Source of the DNA: Thereva unica
Lineage: Eukaryota > Arthropoda > Insecta > Diptera > Therevidae
Direction of reading: 5' to 3'
Assembly: GCA_949987705.1 (NCBI GenBank)
Contig: OX465286.1
Span: 20,535,676-20,599,675, forward strand
Length of the DNA: 64,000 nt
Below are positions 1 to 10,027 of the stretch, one piece after another. The notes below the pieces were generated by a model. It was not told the origin of the DNA. It saw only the letters and a program-made list of their open reading frames with translations, and did no database searches. How positions within the stretch are numbered: position 1 is the stretch's first letter; each line of letters begins with the position of its first letter. The position numbers and the translations under genes were made by a program.

Positions 1-182
1 GACCATTATTTGTTGGCAGAAAAGTTAAAACGAAAATTTGAGGGTGTTTTTTTTGGCATTTTGTCTAATATTTGGAACCTAACCGCATAATTCCTACAAA
101 GTGGGATTCAGAGTGCGCGGTTTCGGTTTGCGCGATGTTTTTGTAGCACGTATCTACCGCGTAGTTGGAGGGATTACTGTAT
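1..182 (+). repeat. Dispersed repeat unit, copy 1
   Basis: This stretch matches 59812-59934 in the same orientation. Shared blocks include GCGGTTTCGGTTTGCGCG, a CTACCGCG box and GTTGGAGGGATTACTGTAT. Copy 1 carries about 60 extra bases in the middle. The second copy lies directly behind the C-terminal coding end of an RTE-type LINE (59527-59808), so both may be LINE 3' UTRs, with the window starting just after a lost ORF. That is an inference from position only. Confidence 0.6.
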
Positions 183-640
183 TCATATTTTCGACTTATT
201 TTGCTGTGCTTCATCATAATCCATCGTCAAACAGGAGGTCCCGGGAACCATAGAGGTCCCAACAAAAAAAGAGGGGGTGAAAAAAATTGGACCCAGATTC
301 CTCTTTGAGCTATTCTCAACTGATCTCTGTTAACAGAATGCGGTCCCCATATTATGCATACTCAACTACCCCAGCGCCTGCACTAACATAGTCTAGGAGA
401 GATAGTGGAAAAGTACTCAAAAGGAAGTAAATCTACGCTGCGAGTTTTTCTTAAATCCTAACTAAATCGTTACAAATAGCAGTATAATAAATAAATCAGT
501 GTTGTTATCGTGCACTTGAGCAAACCACCTGTTTTTTTCTAATAAGGCAGGGCTAATCGCAACATATTCAACCGGGCACAGTCGATGTTTCAATCTTTCG
601 TAGTCAATGAAATTAACCCCTCGCTAAAGAGTTATGTCTC
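183..640. other. Unassigned AT-rich stretch
   Basis: I see no coding potential, terminal repeats or RNA gene here on either strand. Confidence 0.5.
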
Positions 641-1556
641 TTAACACTTAAGAATTCATGTATTGTGAGCTGGATTGGGGAATTATAATATTATCGCTTT
701 ATAATTCACTTTTAAATCACCAATTTTCACTGTTCTCACTTTAGAACACTTTCATCGCCTTTCTAATCAAAACTGACACTTTCAGCCCTGCAAGTTGCTT
801 TTATATCCAGGTTCCACCTTTATCTAACTTCTGGAACCTTCGTTCATTTTCTAGATCCTAGTGGTATGTTCTTTTCGGAAGTTTTTGAGAAGCTTGAAGT
901 TGTCTTCAATTATCGCTCGTTCCAATTTTAGTTTAGTACATAAATCATTAGTTCAGACAACAACCAGAGTCGTTACCGACAATCGTTGATTCAGCTTTTT
1001 AACAAATAGATGGCGCATAAACCATCTCATTATTTTGTAAAGATAGTATAATTTTCTAGATAATACTGTTTCGTTTTTACGGCTTAACGGATTCGTTGGA
1101 TTAGTTAAGGAATACACTTTTTAATTATCCACACAAAAACTTATTTATTACTAACCAAACACAATTAAATAACAAACACAATTCTTAGAGTTCACTATTA
1201 TGACTTGCAAATTAGTATCTTACACTATTAATTTCTATTTATCGCTTTTTCATACACTTTTCTTCAATCACCACTTTTCACTTTAGGCCAGTTTCATCGC
1301 TTTTCAAATCAAACTGACAAACGCCGTTGCAAGTCCCTTCTATCTATCCAATCTCCCCCTTTAGCTAACTTCTAGAACCTTCGCCTATTTTCTAGTTCGT
1401 AGTGGAATATTCTTTCCTTTTTAATAGATGTAGATTCTAGCAGATGACGCCATGTTAACATAGAGGAGAAATTGTAATTTTAAAATCTAACAAAGTTGTA
1501 ATCAATAACTGTTTATTCAACTTCAAAAAACAGATGGCGCATAAATCATCACAATA
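641..1556. repeat. Diverged direct repeat pair
   Basis: Two copies of a unit of about 350-400 bp lie in the same orientation, roughly 650-1040 and 1190-1556. Matching landmarks are the TTTTCACT boxes at 725 and 1266, a CTAACTTCTxGAACCTTCG block at 824-842 and 1365-1383, a TTTTCTAG box, and an AGATGGCGCATAAA box at 1007-1020 and 1532-1545. Each copy contains a three-unit heat-shock-element-like TTCnnGAAnnTTC (829-841 and 1370-1382). The identity of the unit is unknown. It could be a diverged tandem duplication or two copies of one non-autonomous element. Confidence 0.55.
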
Positions 1557-2029
1557 CTATGGGCCTGTGCGAATACTGACTAAATTGCGGCTAAACTAAA
1601 TTATTGGAAAGGTCGGTACTGCAGTGCGATTTAGTCTTTTCACGAGGAGGCTAAAGTTGACAGCTACTGACTAAATTCTGTTTTGATGGTAGTTTATGTT
1701 TATACGTAGAATTGCATACACCCCCATATGTAAATAAAAAATATAAACTTCGAATGTTAAGCCTTTCTTTATTTTTAGACTTTAAACTACCTTAAATACA
1801 TGGTGTTCGACGGGGAGATAATCAATACATATTATAAAAGAAAGTTGTATGTCGGTATGTTCCGATAAAACTCAAAAACAAACCAATGCAGCCCAAAAAA
1901 GGTTTAACGGTAGGGTAGCCCCAACCCTCCCATCCATGAAGAAGGTTTCGGTTTTGGGCTGCGCGGTTAAGGTTTGGAGAAAAACGGTTTAGAATGAGGT
2001 TGACTTGACCTGAAACTCAACCAAAACTT

Positions 2030-2765
2030 CTAGAAGGTTCGAGGAAGTTCGAAAACTTCGGGGAGGTTCTGGAAAGTTCAAGGCAATTCTAGAAGGTTCG
2101 AGAACCTCCAGAAAGGTTTAAGAAAGGCCGAGAACTTTCGAGAAATTTCCAAAAGTGCTAGAACCTTCGAGAAATTTCTGAAAGTTCCAGAACCTTCGGA
2201 AAAGTTTAAAAAAACTTGAAAACCTTCAAGAAATTGTTGAAAGTTCAAGAATTTTCGAGAAATTTCCAAAAGTTCTAGAACCTTCGAGAAATTTCTGAAA
2301 GTTCGAGACTGAAACCTTCGAAAAAGTTTGTACAAACTTGAAACCCTTCAAGAAATTGTTGAAAGTTCGAGAATTTTCGAGAAATTGCAAAAACTTCTAG
2401 AACCTTCGAGAAATTTCTTAAAGTTCGAGAACCTTCAGAAAAGTTTATACAAACTTGAAAACTTTCAAGAAATTGTTGAAAGTTCTTAAATCTTTGAGAA
2501 ATTCCCGAAAGTTCTAGAACTTTCGAGAAAGTTCTTAAATAAACCAACGCGACTTAAAAATTTTAGATAAGATAAAGTGGAGGTTCTGGAAAGTTTACGG
2601 GAATTCTTGAAAGTTCGAGAACTTCCAGAAAGGTTCTAGAAACTTTCGAGAAATTTCCGAAATTTCGAAAACATTCGACAACTTAAGAAAAAGTACTAGA
2701 ATTCTTAAATACCAATGATAAGGTCGAAGATTGTTCGAGAACATGAAATTTCTGGATCGTTCGAA
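2030..2765 (+). promoter_or_regulatory. Tandem heat-shock-element array upstream of the Helitron gene
   Basis: Over 700 bp consist largely of alternating GAA and TTC units spaced 5 bp apart. The classical 14-bp heat-shock element CTnGAAnnTTCnAG is perfect at 2158-2171, 2275-2288, 2397-2410 and 2514-2527. These are spaced 117, 122 and 117 bp, marking a tandem unit of about 118 bp. Around three of them the run TTCnnGAAnnTTCnnGAAnnTTC is perfect (2273-2295, 2395-2417, 2512-2534). A near-match with one extra base lies at 2636-2650. HSF trimers bind such alternating inverted GAA units. The array ends just upstream of a TATA box, the layout of an insect hsp promoter. Heat inducibility is inferred. 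Confidence 0.8.
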
Positions 2766-2772
2766 CAGGCCA

Positions 2773-2782
2773 TATATAAAAG
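2773..2782 (+). promoter_or_regulatory. TATA box of the Helitron gene
   Basis: TATATAAAAG lies immediately downstream of the heat-shock-element array. A start site near 2803-2808, around the ACAGTTTA stretch, would fit the usual spacing of about 30 bp. The leader that follows has no ATG-rich character and leads into an intron. Confidence 0.65.
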
Positions 2783-2992
2783 CGGCGATGAATTCCAGAG
2801 GAACAGTTTATTGTTACAAATTGTGAAAGTCTGATTGACAAGTGATATCAAGTATCAACGTGAACTAATTCACTGAATTGTAATTAGTGCATATTAGTGA
2901 TTAGTGCATTAGTGATAGAGCATATTAGTGCATTTAGTGATCTAATAAGAAATTGTTGTGTAATTAGCAGAGTGCATACGATAATCGTAAGG

Positions 2993-3155
2993 GTAAGTTG
3001 TGATAATACACATACACACATACACATACACATACACACATCCACATATACACATACACACATACACATGCACATACACACATACACACATATACACATA
3101 CACATACACATACACACACTTGTGCTTTAACGTTTGTTTGATATTTTTGTTTCAG
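2993..3155 (+). other. Probable leader intron with CA microsatellite
   Basis: A strong donor (G|GTAAGT at 2993-2998) pairs with an acceptor after a T-rich tract (TTTTTGTTTCAG, ending 3155). Removing it joins the leader to the segment that contains the first plausible ATG at 3185. The intron is largely a (CA)n-type microsatellite at about 3008-3118. That microsatellite explains the cysteine/valine-rich and histidine/threonine-rich open frames seen there on both strands. Confidence 0.6.
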
Positions 3156-3184
3156 AACCACTAAGTTAAGTCAAATTGGCCAGC

Positions 3185-4741
3185 ATGCCTAAACACAAAA
3201 GAGGAGGTGATCTTGCTTCTTCGGATTCGAAAAGAAAAAAGGTTAAACAGCAGCGGAAAGATGAATCTGAAAGCGAAAGAGAACGTCGATTAGCTTTGAA
3301 TCGTGAAAACAAAAAAAAAGTGGACAGAAAAGTTGTCAGATGAACAGAAGGAAAACATCAAAGAATCGGACCGAATACGGCTTCAAGCTAAAAGGCGTAG
3401 ACAAACTCCTGCAGTACAGAAATCTGCATTAGTGCAAAAACAAAAGGAAATGCGTGAAGCTCGCGTAAGACCAAAAAAGGAGGCCCATGATCAAAATATC
3501 AGTGTTCGTGAAGTGCGAGGGACAAGTAACAGAAAAAATACTCTGTATTGCGAGGCGTTTCATTACGGTCCCGGAAAAAATTACAACGAGCATAAACACG
3601 TCATCATTGGCAAAATGGATCAATTGTGTCAGTTCTGTAGTGCTAAAAAATTTAGAAATGAACCTGGAATGTGTTGCTCAAAGGGAAAAGTTCGATTACC
3701 ACCATTGGAGCCTCTACCACCAGAATTGTTCCATTATGTGAACGGAGAGACTTCCGAGTCAAAACATTTTCTTCATAATATAAGGGCTTACAATGCTTGC
3801 TTTCAAATGACATCTTTCGGAGCAACATCTGAAAGTAATAGTGAACATCACTTCAGTCCTGTGTTTTCGATTAAAGGACAAGTTTATCATAAAGTAGGAT
3901 CATTGTTACCACCGCCAACTGAATCTCATAAATTTTTGCAAGTATATTTTATTGGAGACGAATGGAAAGAAGTCGACCAACGTTGTCCAAACGTTAATGG
4001 ATTCCGGCGAGAAATCATCGAAGACCTCCAAAGGATTCTGCACAAGTACAATCAGCTGATCAAACTTTTCAAAACAGCTCTTGAACGGATGATAACTGAC
4101 GAATATAAAATTGTCATTCGACCGGACAAACGACCAGTTGGAGAACATGAGCGTCGTTTCAATGCACCTCAAGTTAATGAAAACGCTGTTGTGATCGTGG
4201 ACAAAGAGTGCACAAATCGTGATATAATTATTCAACGAAGAAGTGAGAAACTGAAGCGTATCTCAGAAACACATCGGTCGTATGGTGCGCTTCAATATCC
4301 GTTGATTTTCATACGAGGGGAAGACGGATATCACTTCAATCTAAAACATGTGGACCCAATTACAGGCAGACACGAATAAAAAAGTGACTTCAATGGAGTT
4401 TTACGCGTATCGGATAATGATAAGAAAAAATGAAGAATACAATCATATTCTAAATTCACGTCAACTATTTCAACAATTTTTGGTTGATATGTACGCAAAA
4501 ATTGAAGCAGAACGAATGTTATACTTCAGGCTGAACCAAAAAAAAAATGCGTTCAGAAGAATATATTCATCTGAAAGACACGATCATGAATGACGGCAAC
4601 GTTAGTGACATAGGAAAACTGGTTATTCTACCATCATCTTTCATCGGAAGTCCAAGACACATACATGAATACACACAAGACGCCATGACGTATGTTAGAA
4701 AATACGGTCGTCCTGATCTTTTCATAACTTTCACTTGCAAC
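3185..4741 (+). pseudogene. Helitron Rep-helicase, N-terminal part (broken)
   Basis: The ATG at 3185 opens a basic, lysine/arginine-rich N-terminus. The frame breaks in the A-homopolymer at about 3308-3318 (one base too many) and resumes as a 358-codon frame to 4379. That frame has the Helitron_like_N signature: a zinc-finger-like region with CEAFHYGP and CQFCSAKKF, then NIRAYNACFQMTSFG and later YPLIFIRGEDGYH. Further frameshifts fall near 4365 and at the A-run near 4540. The last part reads RHIHEYTQDAMTYVRKYGRP and enters the Rep motif at FITFTCN, where a MITE interrupts it. Helitron Rep nicks DNA to start rolling-circle transposition. This copy cannot encode it. Confidence 0.85.
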
Positions 4742-5190
4742 CACTGACATATAGGAATGGACTGCTGATTGACAATGCGGAATGGCACCATTTTTCTCCA
4801 GATATAGAAAACCTTTTTTACGTAAACAAAAAAAATTTCTTCGAATTTAAGAGGAAATAAGTGATAAAATGTCTGTAATAATTAATAGAAATATATTTCC
4901 ATCACTCATTTTTATTTACCAGCAGTTTTTCCATTAAATAAATGTATTTATCTCAAAACTGTGACGGTTATTTCCCCTGTTTAACGAAGTTTTCAAAATA
5001 GCACAAGAGTGAGACAGAAGAACGAAAACTATACCTGTCTATTTTTCTCTAATTATGTTTACATCGCTGACATGCGCTGACGATTACAGTTCATAGGAAT
5101 TTAACGTGGGAGTGAGGCAGCAATAGTTTTTGGTGCCACTTTTTTGTATGGGATTTTGTTCATTTAGCAGTCCATTACTATATGTCAGTG
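4742..5190. mobile_element. hAT-like MITE inside the Rep gene
   Basis: A 449 bp non-autonomous element with terminal inverted repeats beginning CACTGACATATAG and ending with the complement. It is flanked by a perfect 8 bp target duplication, CTTGCAAC, at 4734-4741 and 5191-5198. The 8 bp duplication and CA...TG ends fit the hAT superfamily. Taking it out restores the Rep motif FTCNPSW in frame, so it landed exactly in a catalytic-core region. A second copy lies at 42266-42712 in the opposite orientation and a piece at 32467-32566. Confidence 0.92.
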
Positions 5191-5198
5191 CTTGCAAC

Positions 5199-5863
5199 CC
5201 ATCATGGCTGGATATCACAGATTACCTGGAATACGGACAAGCTTCCGCAGATCCGCTCATGTTTCAAGGTCACATTAATACAGAGTATTGCCATTCTGTG
5301 AAATCAATCAAATATGTGTGCAAATGCATTAACAAAGGAAGTGATATGGCTGTCTTCGCAATTTCCGGTGATCAAAATCACCAAGATGAAATCGTTCAAT
5401 TTCAAATGGGCAGATACATTAATAGTAATGAAGCGGCTTGGCGAATATTCGGTTTTCCAATCCACGACCGAGAACCAGCAGTTATTCATTTGGCAGTGCA
5501 TTTAGAAAATGGACAACGAGTTTATTTCACAGAGAAGACTGCGAGGCAAGTTGGCAGCGAAATACTACATTGACTGCATTTTTTAAACCCTGTCAAAGTG
5601 ATGATCAATTTGCAAAAACCTTGCTGTACGCGGATGTTCCAACTTATTATACGTGGGACCCAAACAAACGGATTTTTCAAAGAAGAAAGCAAGGAGAACC
5701 ACTTGAAGGTTACGAAGGAATATTCAAAAGTAACGCACTGGGGCGAGTCTACACGGTACATCCAAAAAACAGCGAGTGTTTTTATTTACGAATGATGCTA
5801 ACATGTAATTCGTGGACCGCAGTGTTTCAAAGATTTGAAAACAGTCAATGGATTTGTGTGTGA
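5199..5863 (+). pseudogene. Helitron Rep, C-terminal part (broken)
   Basis: The reading frame continues after the MITE with DITDYLEYGQASADP, then HSVKSIKYVCKCINKGSD and a segment around RYINSNEAAWRIFGFPIH, all typical of the Helitron Rep region (two-histidine and tyrosine motifs lie around here in the family). The frame slips near 5543 to TWDPNKRIFQRRK (a Helitron linker feature) and slips again near 5820 before TVNGFVCDTFKEACQ. It is continuous with the helicase at 5835. Three frames are needed, so it is dead. Confidence 0.8.
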
Positions 5864-7600
5864 TACATTCAAAGAAGCGTGTCAGCGCCTAGGATTATTA
5901 GAAAGTGATAACCATTGGGAGTTAACTCTGCAAGAAGCTACCTCTTCAGCTACTGCTCATAAAGTAAGAGATTTATTTGCGACAATATTAACAATGTGCA
6001 ATCCCTCGAATCCTCAAAAATTGTGGGACACATTCAAAGAGAGTATGAGTGATGATATATTGTATCAAGTACGACAAGCTAATCCAGAGTTGAACATCGA
6101 GTTCAACGAAGATATATTTAATCAAGCTCTGGTACTTTTAGAAGACAAATGCTTAGCAATGTGTAATCAAACATTAGTTCAACTTGGACTAAAAGCACCA
6201 AATAGAGATGCTCTTGATGCATTAAATTCTGAAATATTGAAAGAAAAAAGTTACAACGTTGATGAACTGCAGCAATACATTGCTAAGAACAGACCTTTGT
6301 TGACAGAAGATCAAAAGCAAGCTTACGATTTGATAATGGATTATGTTAACAAAAATATTGGAGGAATTATTTATTTAGATGCACCTGGTGGAACAGGAAA
6401 GACATTCTTAATAAGATTACTTTTGGCTGAAATACGCGCCCGACGAGAGATTGCACTTGCTCTAGCATCATCTGGAATCGCAGCAACATTAATGCCAGGT
6501 GGAAGAACTGCTCACTCTGCGTTGAAGCTTCCATTAAATGTTGCAGAACAAGAATTTCCAGTTTGTGATGTATCAAAATCATCTGGACGAGGTCCACTCT
6601 TGCAGAAGAGTAAAGTAATTATTTGGGATGAATGTACTATGGCACACAAGAAATCACTTGAAGCATTAGATAGAACTCTACAAGATCTTCGATGTAATTC
6701 AAAAGTGATGGGAGGTGTGTTAGTTATACTTTCTGGGGATTTTCGGCAAACACTTCCAGTTATTCCAAAATCAACTCCAAAACAATCTGCACTTTGGCCC
6801 CGAGTAAAAAAATTGCAATTAAAAACAAATATGAGAATTAAACTTAGCAACGATGAAGAAGGCAAACTCTTTGCCGAAAAACTCCTACAGATTGGTGAAG
6901 GTACTCATCCAATCGATCCAGCGAGTGGGCAAATCGAACTTGAAGAAGATTTTTGTCACATCATTAATAATAAGGAAGAATTGATCGATAATATTTACCC
7001 AAATATTGTTGTAAACTATCAAAATCCAGATTGGTTGTTCGAAAGAGCTATATTTGCAGTGAAAAATGACATAATAGGCGGAATTACAGGACAAAATTCC
7101 TGGTGAGGCAAGGATTTACACATCGATCGATTCAATGGTTGATCCAGATGAAAGTGTCAACTTTCCTACTGAATTTTTGAATTCATTGAAAGTGGCAGGA
7201 ATGCCATTACATAATTTAAAATTAAAAGTAGGATCGCCGATAATTTTGTTGAGAAATCTAGATTCACCAAAATTATGTAATGGCACACGAATGACGATTA
7301 AACGATTGTCCAATAATATTATCGAGGCACAAATCATGATAGGGAAATATAAAGACAGTACAGTGTTTATTCCCAGAATTCCTCTGATATCTACAGATTT
7401 ACCGTTTCAGTTTAAGAGACTGCAGTTTCCAGTGAAATTAGCTTACAGTATCACTGTAAATAAAGCACAAGGACAAACTTTGAAATATTGTGGTCTTAAT
7501 TTGGAAGAACCATGCTTTTCTCATGGTCAGTTATATGTAGCTTGCTAAAGAGTAGGGAGCCCGAAAAATTTGTTTATTTATTCGCCGAATAAAAGAATGA
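5835..7600 (+). pseudogene. Helitron PIF1-type helicase domain (broken)
   Basis: A 423-codon frame (5835-7106) carries Walker A GGTGKT (near 6390), the SSGIAATLMPGG motif, Walker B IIWDEC, and SGDFRQTLPVI. It breaks just before 7092. The C-terminal third continues in another frame (7092-7548) with NKAQGQTL and ends SHGQLYVAC, where a TAA replaces the expected serine codon. Beyond this stop the same frame continues with RVGSPKNLF to about 7660, so the stop is a nonsense mutation. This domain normally unwinds donor DNA during transposition. Confidence 0.88.
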
Positions 7601-7637
7601 AAAATATAGTTTACAACAACAGTATGAAAAAATATGA

Positions 7638-7871
7638 TGTGTTGTTTATTTTCATTTTTTAAAAAAACCTAAACTGTGACAAAACCACTATCTCCACACC
7701 CGGAGTGTAGGCTCTAGCTGGGCCCAGCCAGTAAAAATATAAAAAAAAAATTAAAAAATAAAAACAATAAAATAGAATTAAAAATAAATTATGTTGGTTA
7801 TGTTCATTTTGTAAAAAATCGTACGCTGTGACAAAACCACTCCCATCCGCGAAGTGCGGGCCCTCAGCTAG
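7638..7871 (+). other. Two tandem Helitron 3' termini
   Basis: Two related blocks follow the helicase. Both contain CTGTGACAAAACCACT followed by a short hairpin and CTAG: block 1 at 7638-7717 (hairpin ACAC...GTGT, CTAG 7714-7717) and block 2 at 7790-7871 (hairpin CCGC-GAAGT-GCGG, CTAG 7868-7871). Helitron termination uses a 3' hairpin just before CTRR. The second block abuts the flanking foldback arm and is the real end. The first is an internal relic or duplicate. Confidence 0.7.
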
Positions 7872-8030
7872 TACAACCATAAAATACCATCAAAACATAA
7901 CTTTGTCAGTAACTGTCAACTTTAGCTTCCTCGTGAAAAGACTAAATCGTCCGGCATTACCGACCTTTCCAATAATTTAGTTTAGCCGATTAGCAATTTA
8001 GTCAGTATTCGCACAGGCCCTATATCACGG

Positions 8031-8490
8031 GGGCTTCGGTAGCTTAGGGAGTAAGGCATCTGGCTACTATCCCAGAGGTCCCGGGTTCGAATCCCGGCCA
8101 GTCCCACGGTCCTTCGCCTTTTCCACTTTCCCACCTTCATAACTTCCCTTCTTTCTTCTTCCCTCTTTACATTCCTGATTCCTCCTGTCATAGCGTTCCT
8201 TGCCTTTCCCCGCTCCACCAAAGCGCATCTCGTCGGTTGGTTGATGAGATTCAACTCGTTTCAGGAGGCATAACACTTCAGCGAGTTGTTTCTCGATGCC
8301 CCGATGCCAAAGTCGCGAAAGTAATGGTTGGGAGTAGGTGGGCTAAAAAAATTGCGGGTAAGGTTGTGGCGGCAGTTCCTTCCTCCCCGACTAGAGCTGC
8401 TGTTCGACATTGCACTCTATAGGAAGAAAATAGATTGTCAACAGTATAAAGGACCTTTCCTGAGACTCTAGTCTTTCACATAAAAAAAAA
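8031..8490 (+). mobile_element. tRNA-derived SINE, copy 1
   Basis: The head (8031 to about 8105) is tRNA-like, with an A box near 8040-8051 and a perfect B box GGTTCGAATCC at 8084-8094, so it carries an internal RNA polymerase III promoter. The anticodon-arm and T-arm region resembles tRNA-Glu, but the anticodon loop appears to have 8 bases. The body shares a block with the LINE-B leader around GGCATAACACTT (8268-8279). The tail shares GACATTGCAC, AGTAxAAAGG, TCCTGAG and CACATAAAA with the LINE-B 3' end. It ends in A9 at 8482-8490. A second copy is at 43592-44058. Confidence 0.88.
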
Positions 8491-10027
8491 TCATCATTCT
8501 AGATATTGGGAAAGGAGGATGCCAGGAAATGTATGGACTTTGGTACCACCTCCAATAGCTACATATGTGTAATACATCGTTGGATAGGTCTTTTTTATGG
8601 AGTTTCCAGTTAATATGTGGTTTCCAGATAAATTCATTATGTTGAATATTTCGTACCTGCTACCATCAATCAATTTACCAAAAACAAATTTGCGTCAGAA
8701 CTTGATTAAAAATATATGAAAATATTTGATTTGAAAATGCCATACATGAAACATGGAAAATGCAATTATAGTTTGATTAACGAAAAAACATGGAAAAAAT
8801 CTCTTTGAAAAATAAAATTTTCACTGTGAAATGACGTATTAATATGGGTATATGGTGCATAAAAAAGGCAACAGATTCGTAAAGATTATTGACTTATTGA
8901 CTGATTACTCCGAATTTTATAATTAAAATTTGATGGCATCTTTTTACGCCAACAACCAATTAGCATGAAATAATTTCGCAAATATAATTATCTTTGGGGA
9001 GAGAAATTTGAACAGTACAGAAAATAAATAATTGAAGATTACGTTGCTTATTAAATACAATTTAGGTATTTGCAGTGTTTATAGGGCAATTTGTATCATT
9101 TGAACACCTGGAAATACATTTAGGGGATAGCTATGTGACAGAACCGAAAGTATCGTGGCTTAGACTCCCCAATTTAACACGTTGTCACCGGCCAACGATA
9201 CTATTAAGACGCCTGCTGAGCTTTTAAAGCTACTTTATTAATTTAAAAGAAATAAATTGAAATATACTCTCCACATATTCTCATATCGGCGAAAGCAGCC
9301 CTAGCATCTTCATTTCTAGATGTATTGTAAGGATAATGAACAGAGCAGGAGCTCTAAGATCTCTACTCTTGGAACTAGAACGATAACAAAACATTGCAAG
9401 AAACAAGGTGGACCAACAAGGATATAAGTGATGTTGGAACTAATATGTATGTGTAGTTTGCAGTCGATAAATCTCTAAAACCCCAGATCCTGAAGTTCCA
9501 GCCCATCAGTAAGAGGCTGGGCACATTGCGAATTAAGATAAAATTTGGCAACATCTCTATAATCAACGCGTATGTATGTCACAACGGAAGAAAAATCTGA
9601 AGAAGAAAAGAACGAATCTCAAGGACTCAAACAAGGGCGCGGTGTTGATCGCGTACAAACTTAATTACCAAGTTTTACGCAATGTGACCCAACAACATCC
9701 CGCACGATCAAAACGATCACTCGGAGCATCCCACCGATCAGTTAACTCATAGTTCAGTGATCTAGCCGGTTTCCGGTGTCTCCTCCTTACTTACTTACTT
9801 CCGAGAGTCTTGCTGAACGTGATACTCCCAAAATCGATACGGGGGGGTGAGACCTTTACGCTCACAAAAAGGATAGAGAACATATTAAATTCCTTTAGAA
9901 GGAAGATTTCGAGAAGCAAAATAGGCGCAAATTTTCAGGAAAGGGATAATGAGAATCAGATATTAACAGCAAGTTATATCAAATCTATCAATATATAGAC
10001 TTAGTGACGTTCGAAAAACTCAATAGA
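8491..10027. other. Unassigned stretch
   Basis: Only short, unconvincing open frames and a small CTTA microsatellite near 9787-9800. No terminal repeats or protein similarity were recognised. Confidence 0.5.

Larger units (their letters stand above)
1709..7871 (+). mobile_element. Decayed Helitron
   Basis: A rolling-circle transposon of about 6.2 kb. It holds, in order, a tandem GAA/TTC array, a TATA box, a leader intron, and a broken Rep-helicase gene (Helitron_like_N, Rep and PIF1-type helicase parts). It ends in a hairpin followed by CTAG at 7868-7871 and then T, as expected for Helitron insertion between A and T. The 5' end is inferred from where homology between the two flanking arms stops. 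The usual TC start was not found there, so that end may have changed. Frameshifts, one in-frame stop and a MITE insertion make it non-autonomous now. Confidence 0.85.
1561..8020. mobile_element. Foldback TIR element split by a Helitron
   Basis: The ends are long inverted repeats starting GGGCCTGTGCGAATACTGAC. The left arm is 1561 to about 1708 and the right arm is about 7872-8020 (reverse complement), with roughly 90 percent identity by eye. The element is flanked by TAT on both sides (1558-1560 and 8021-8023). With the Helitron removed, almost nothing remains between the arms, so the original was a palindrome-like MITE of about 300 bp. The 3 bp flank and GGGCCTG start could suggest a PIF/Harbinger affinity, but the family was not established. 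Confidence 0.8.

Noticed and set aside
2078..2547. Minus-strand open frames of 85 and 90 codons rich in Phe, Leu, Ser and Glu
   Set aside because: They are translations of the tandem GAA/TTC array. The repeated peptide follows the ~118 bp DNA period and has no protein-family features.
2884..3161. Overlapping frames rich in Cys/Met/Val or His/Thr on both strands
   Set aside because: They are read from the (CA)n microsatellite in the probable leader intron.
8031..8105. A tRNA gene on the plus strand (and another at 43986-44058, minus)
   Set aside because: Both are heads of SINE copies with the same body and tail behind them. The anticodon loop appears to have 8 bases and copy 1 lacks a good acceptor stem.
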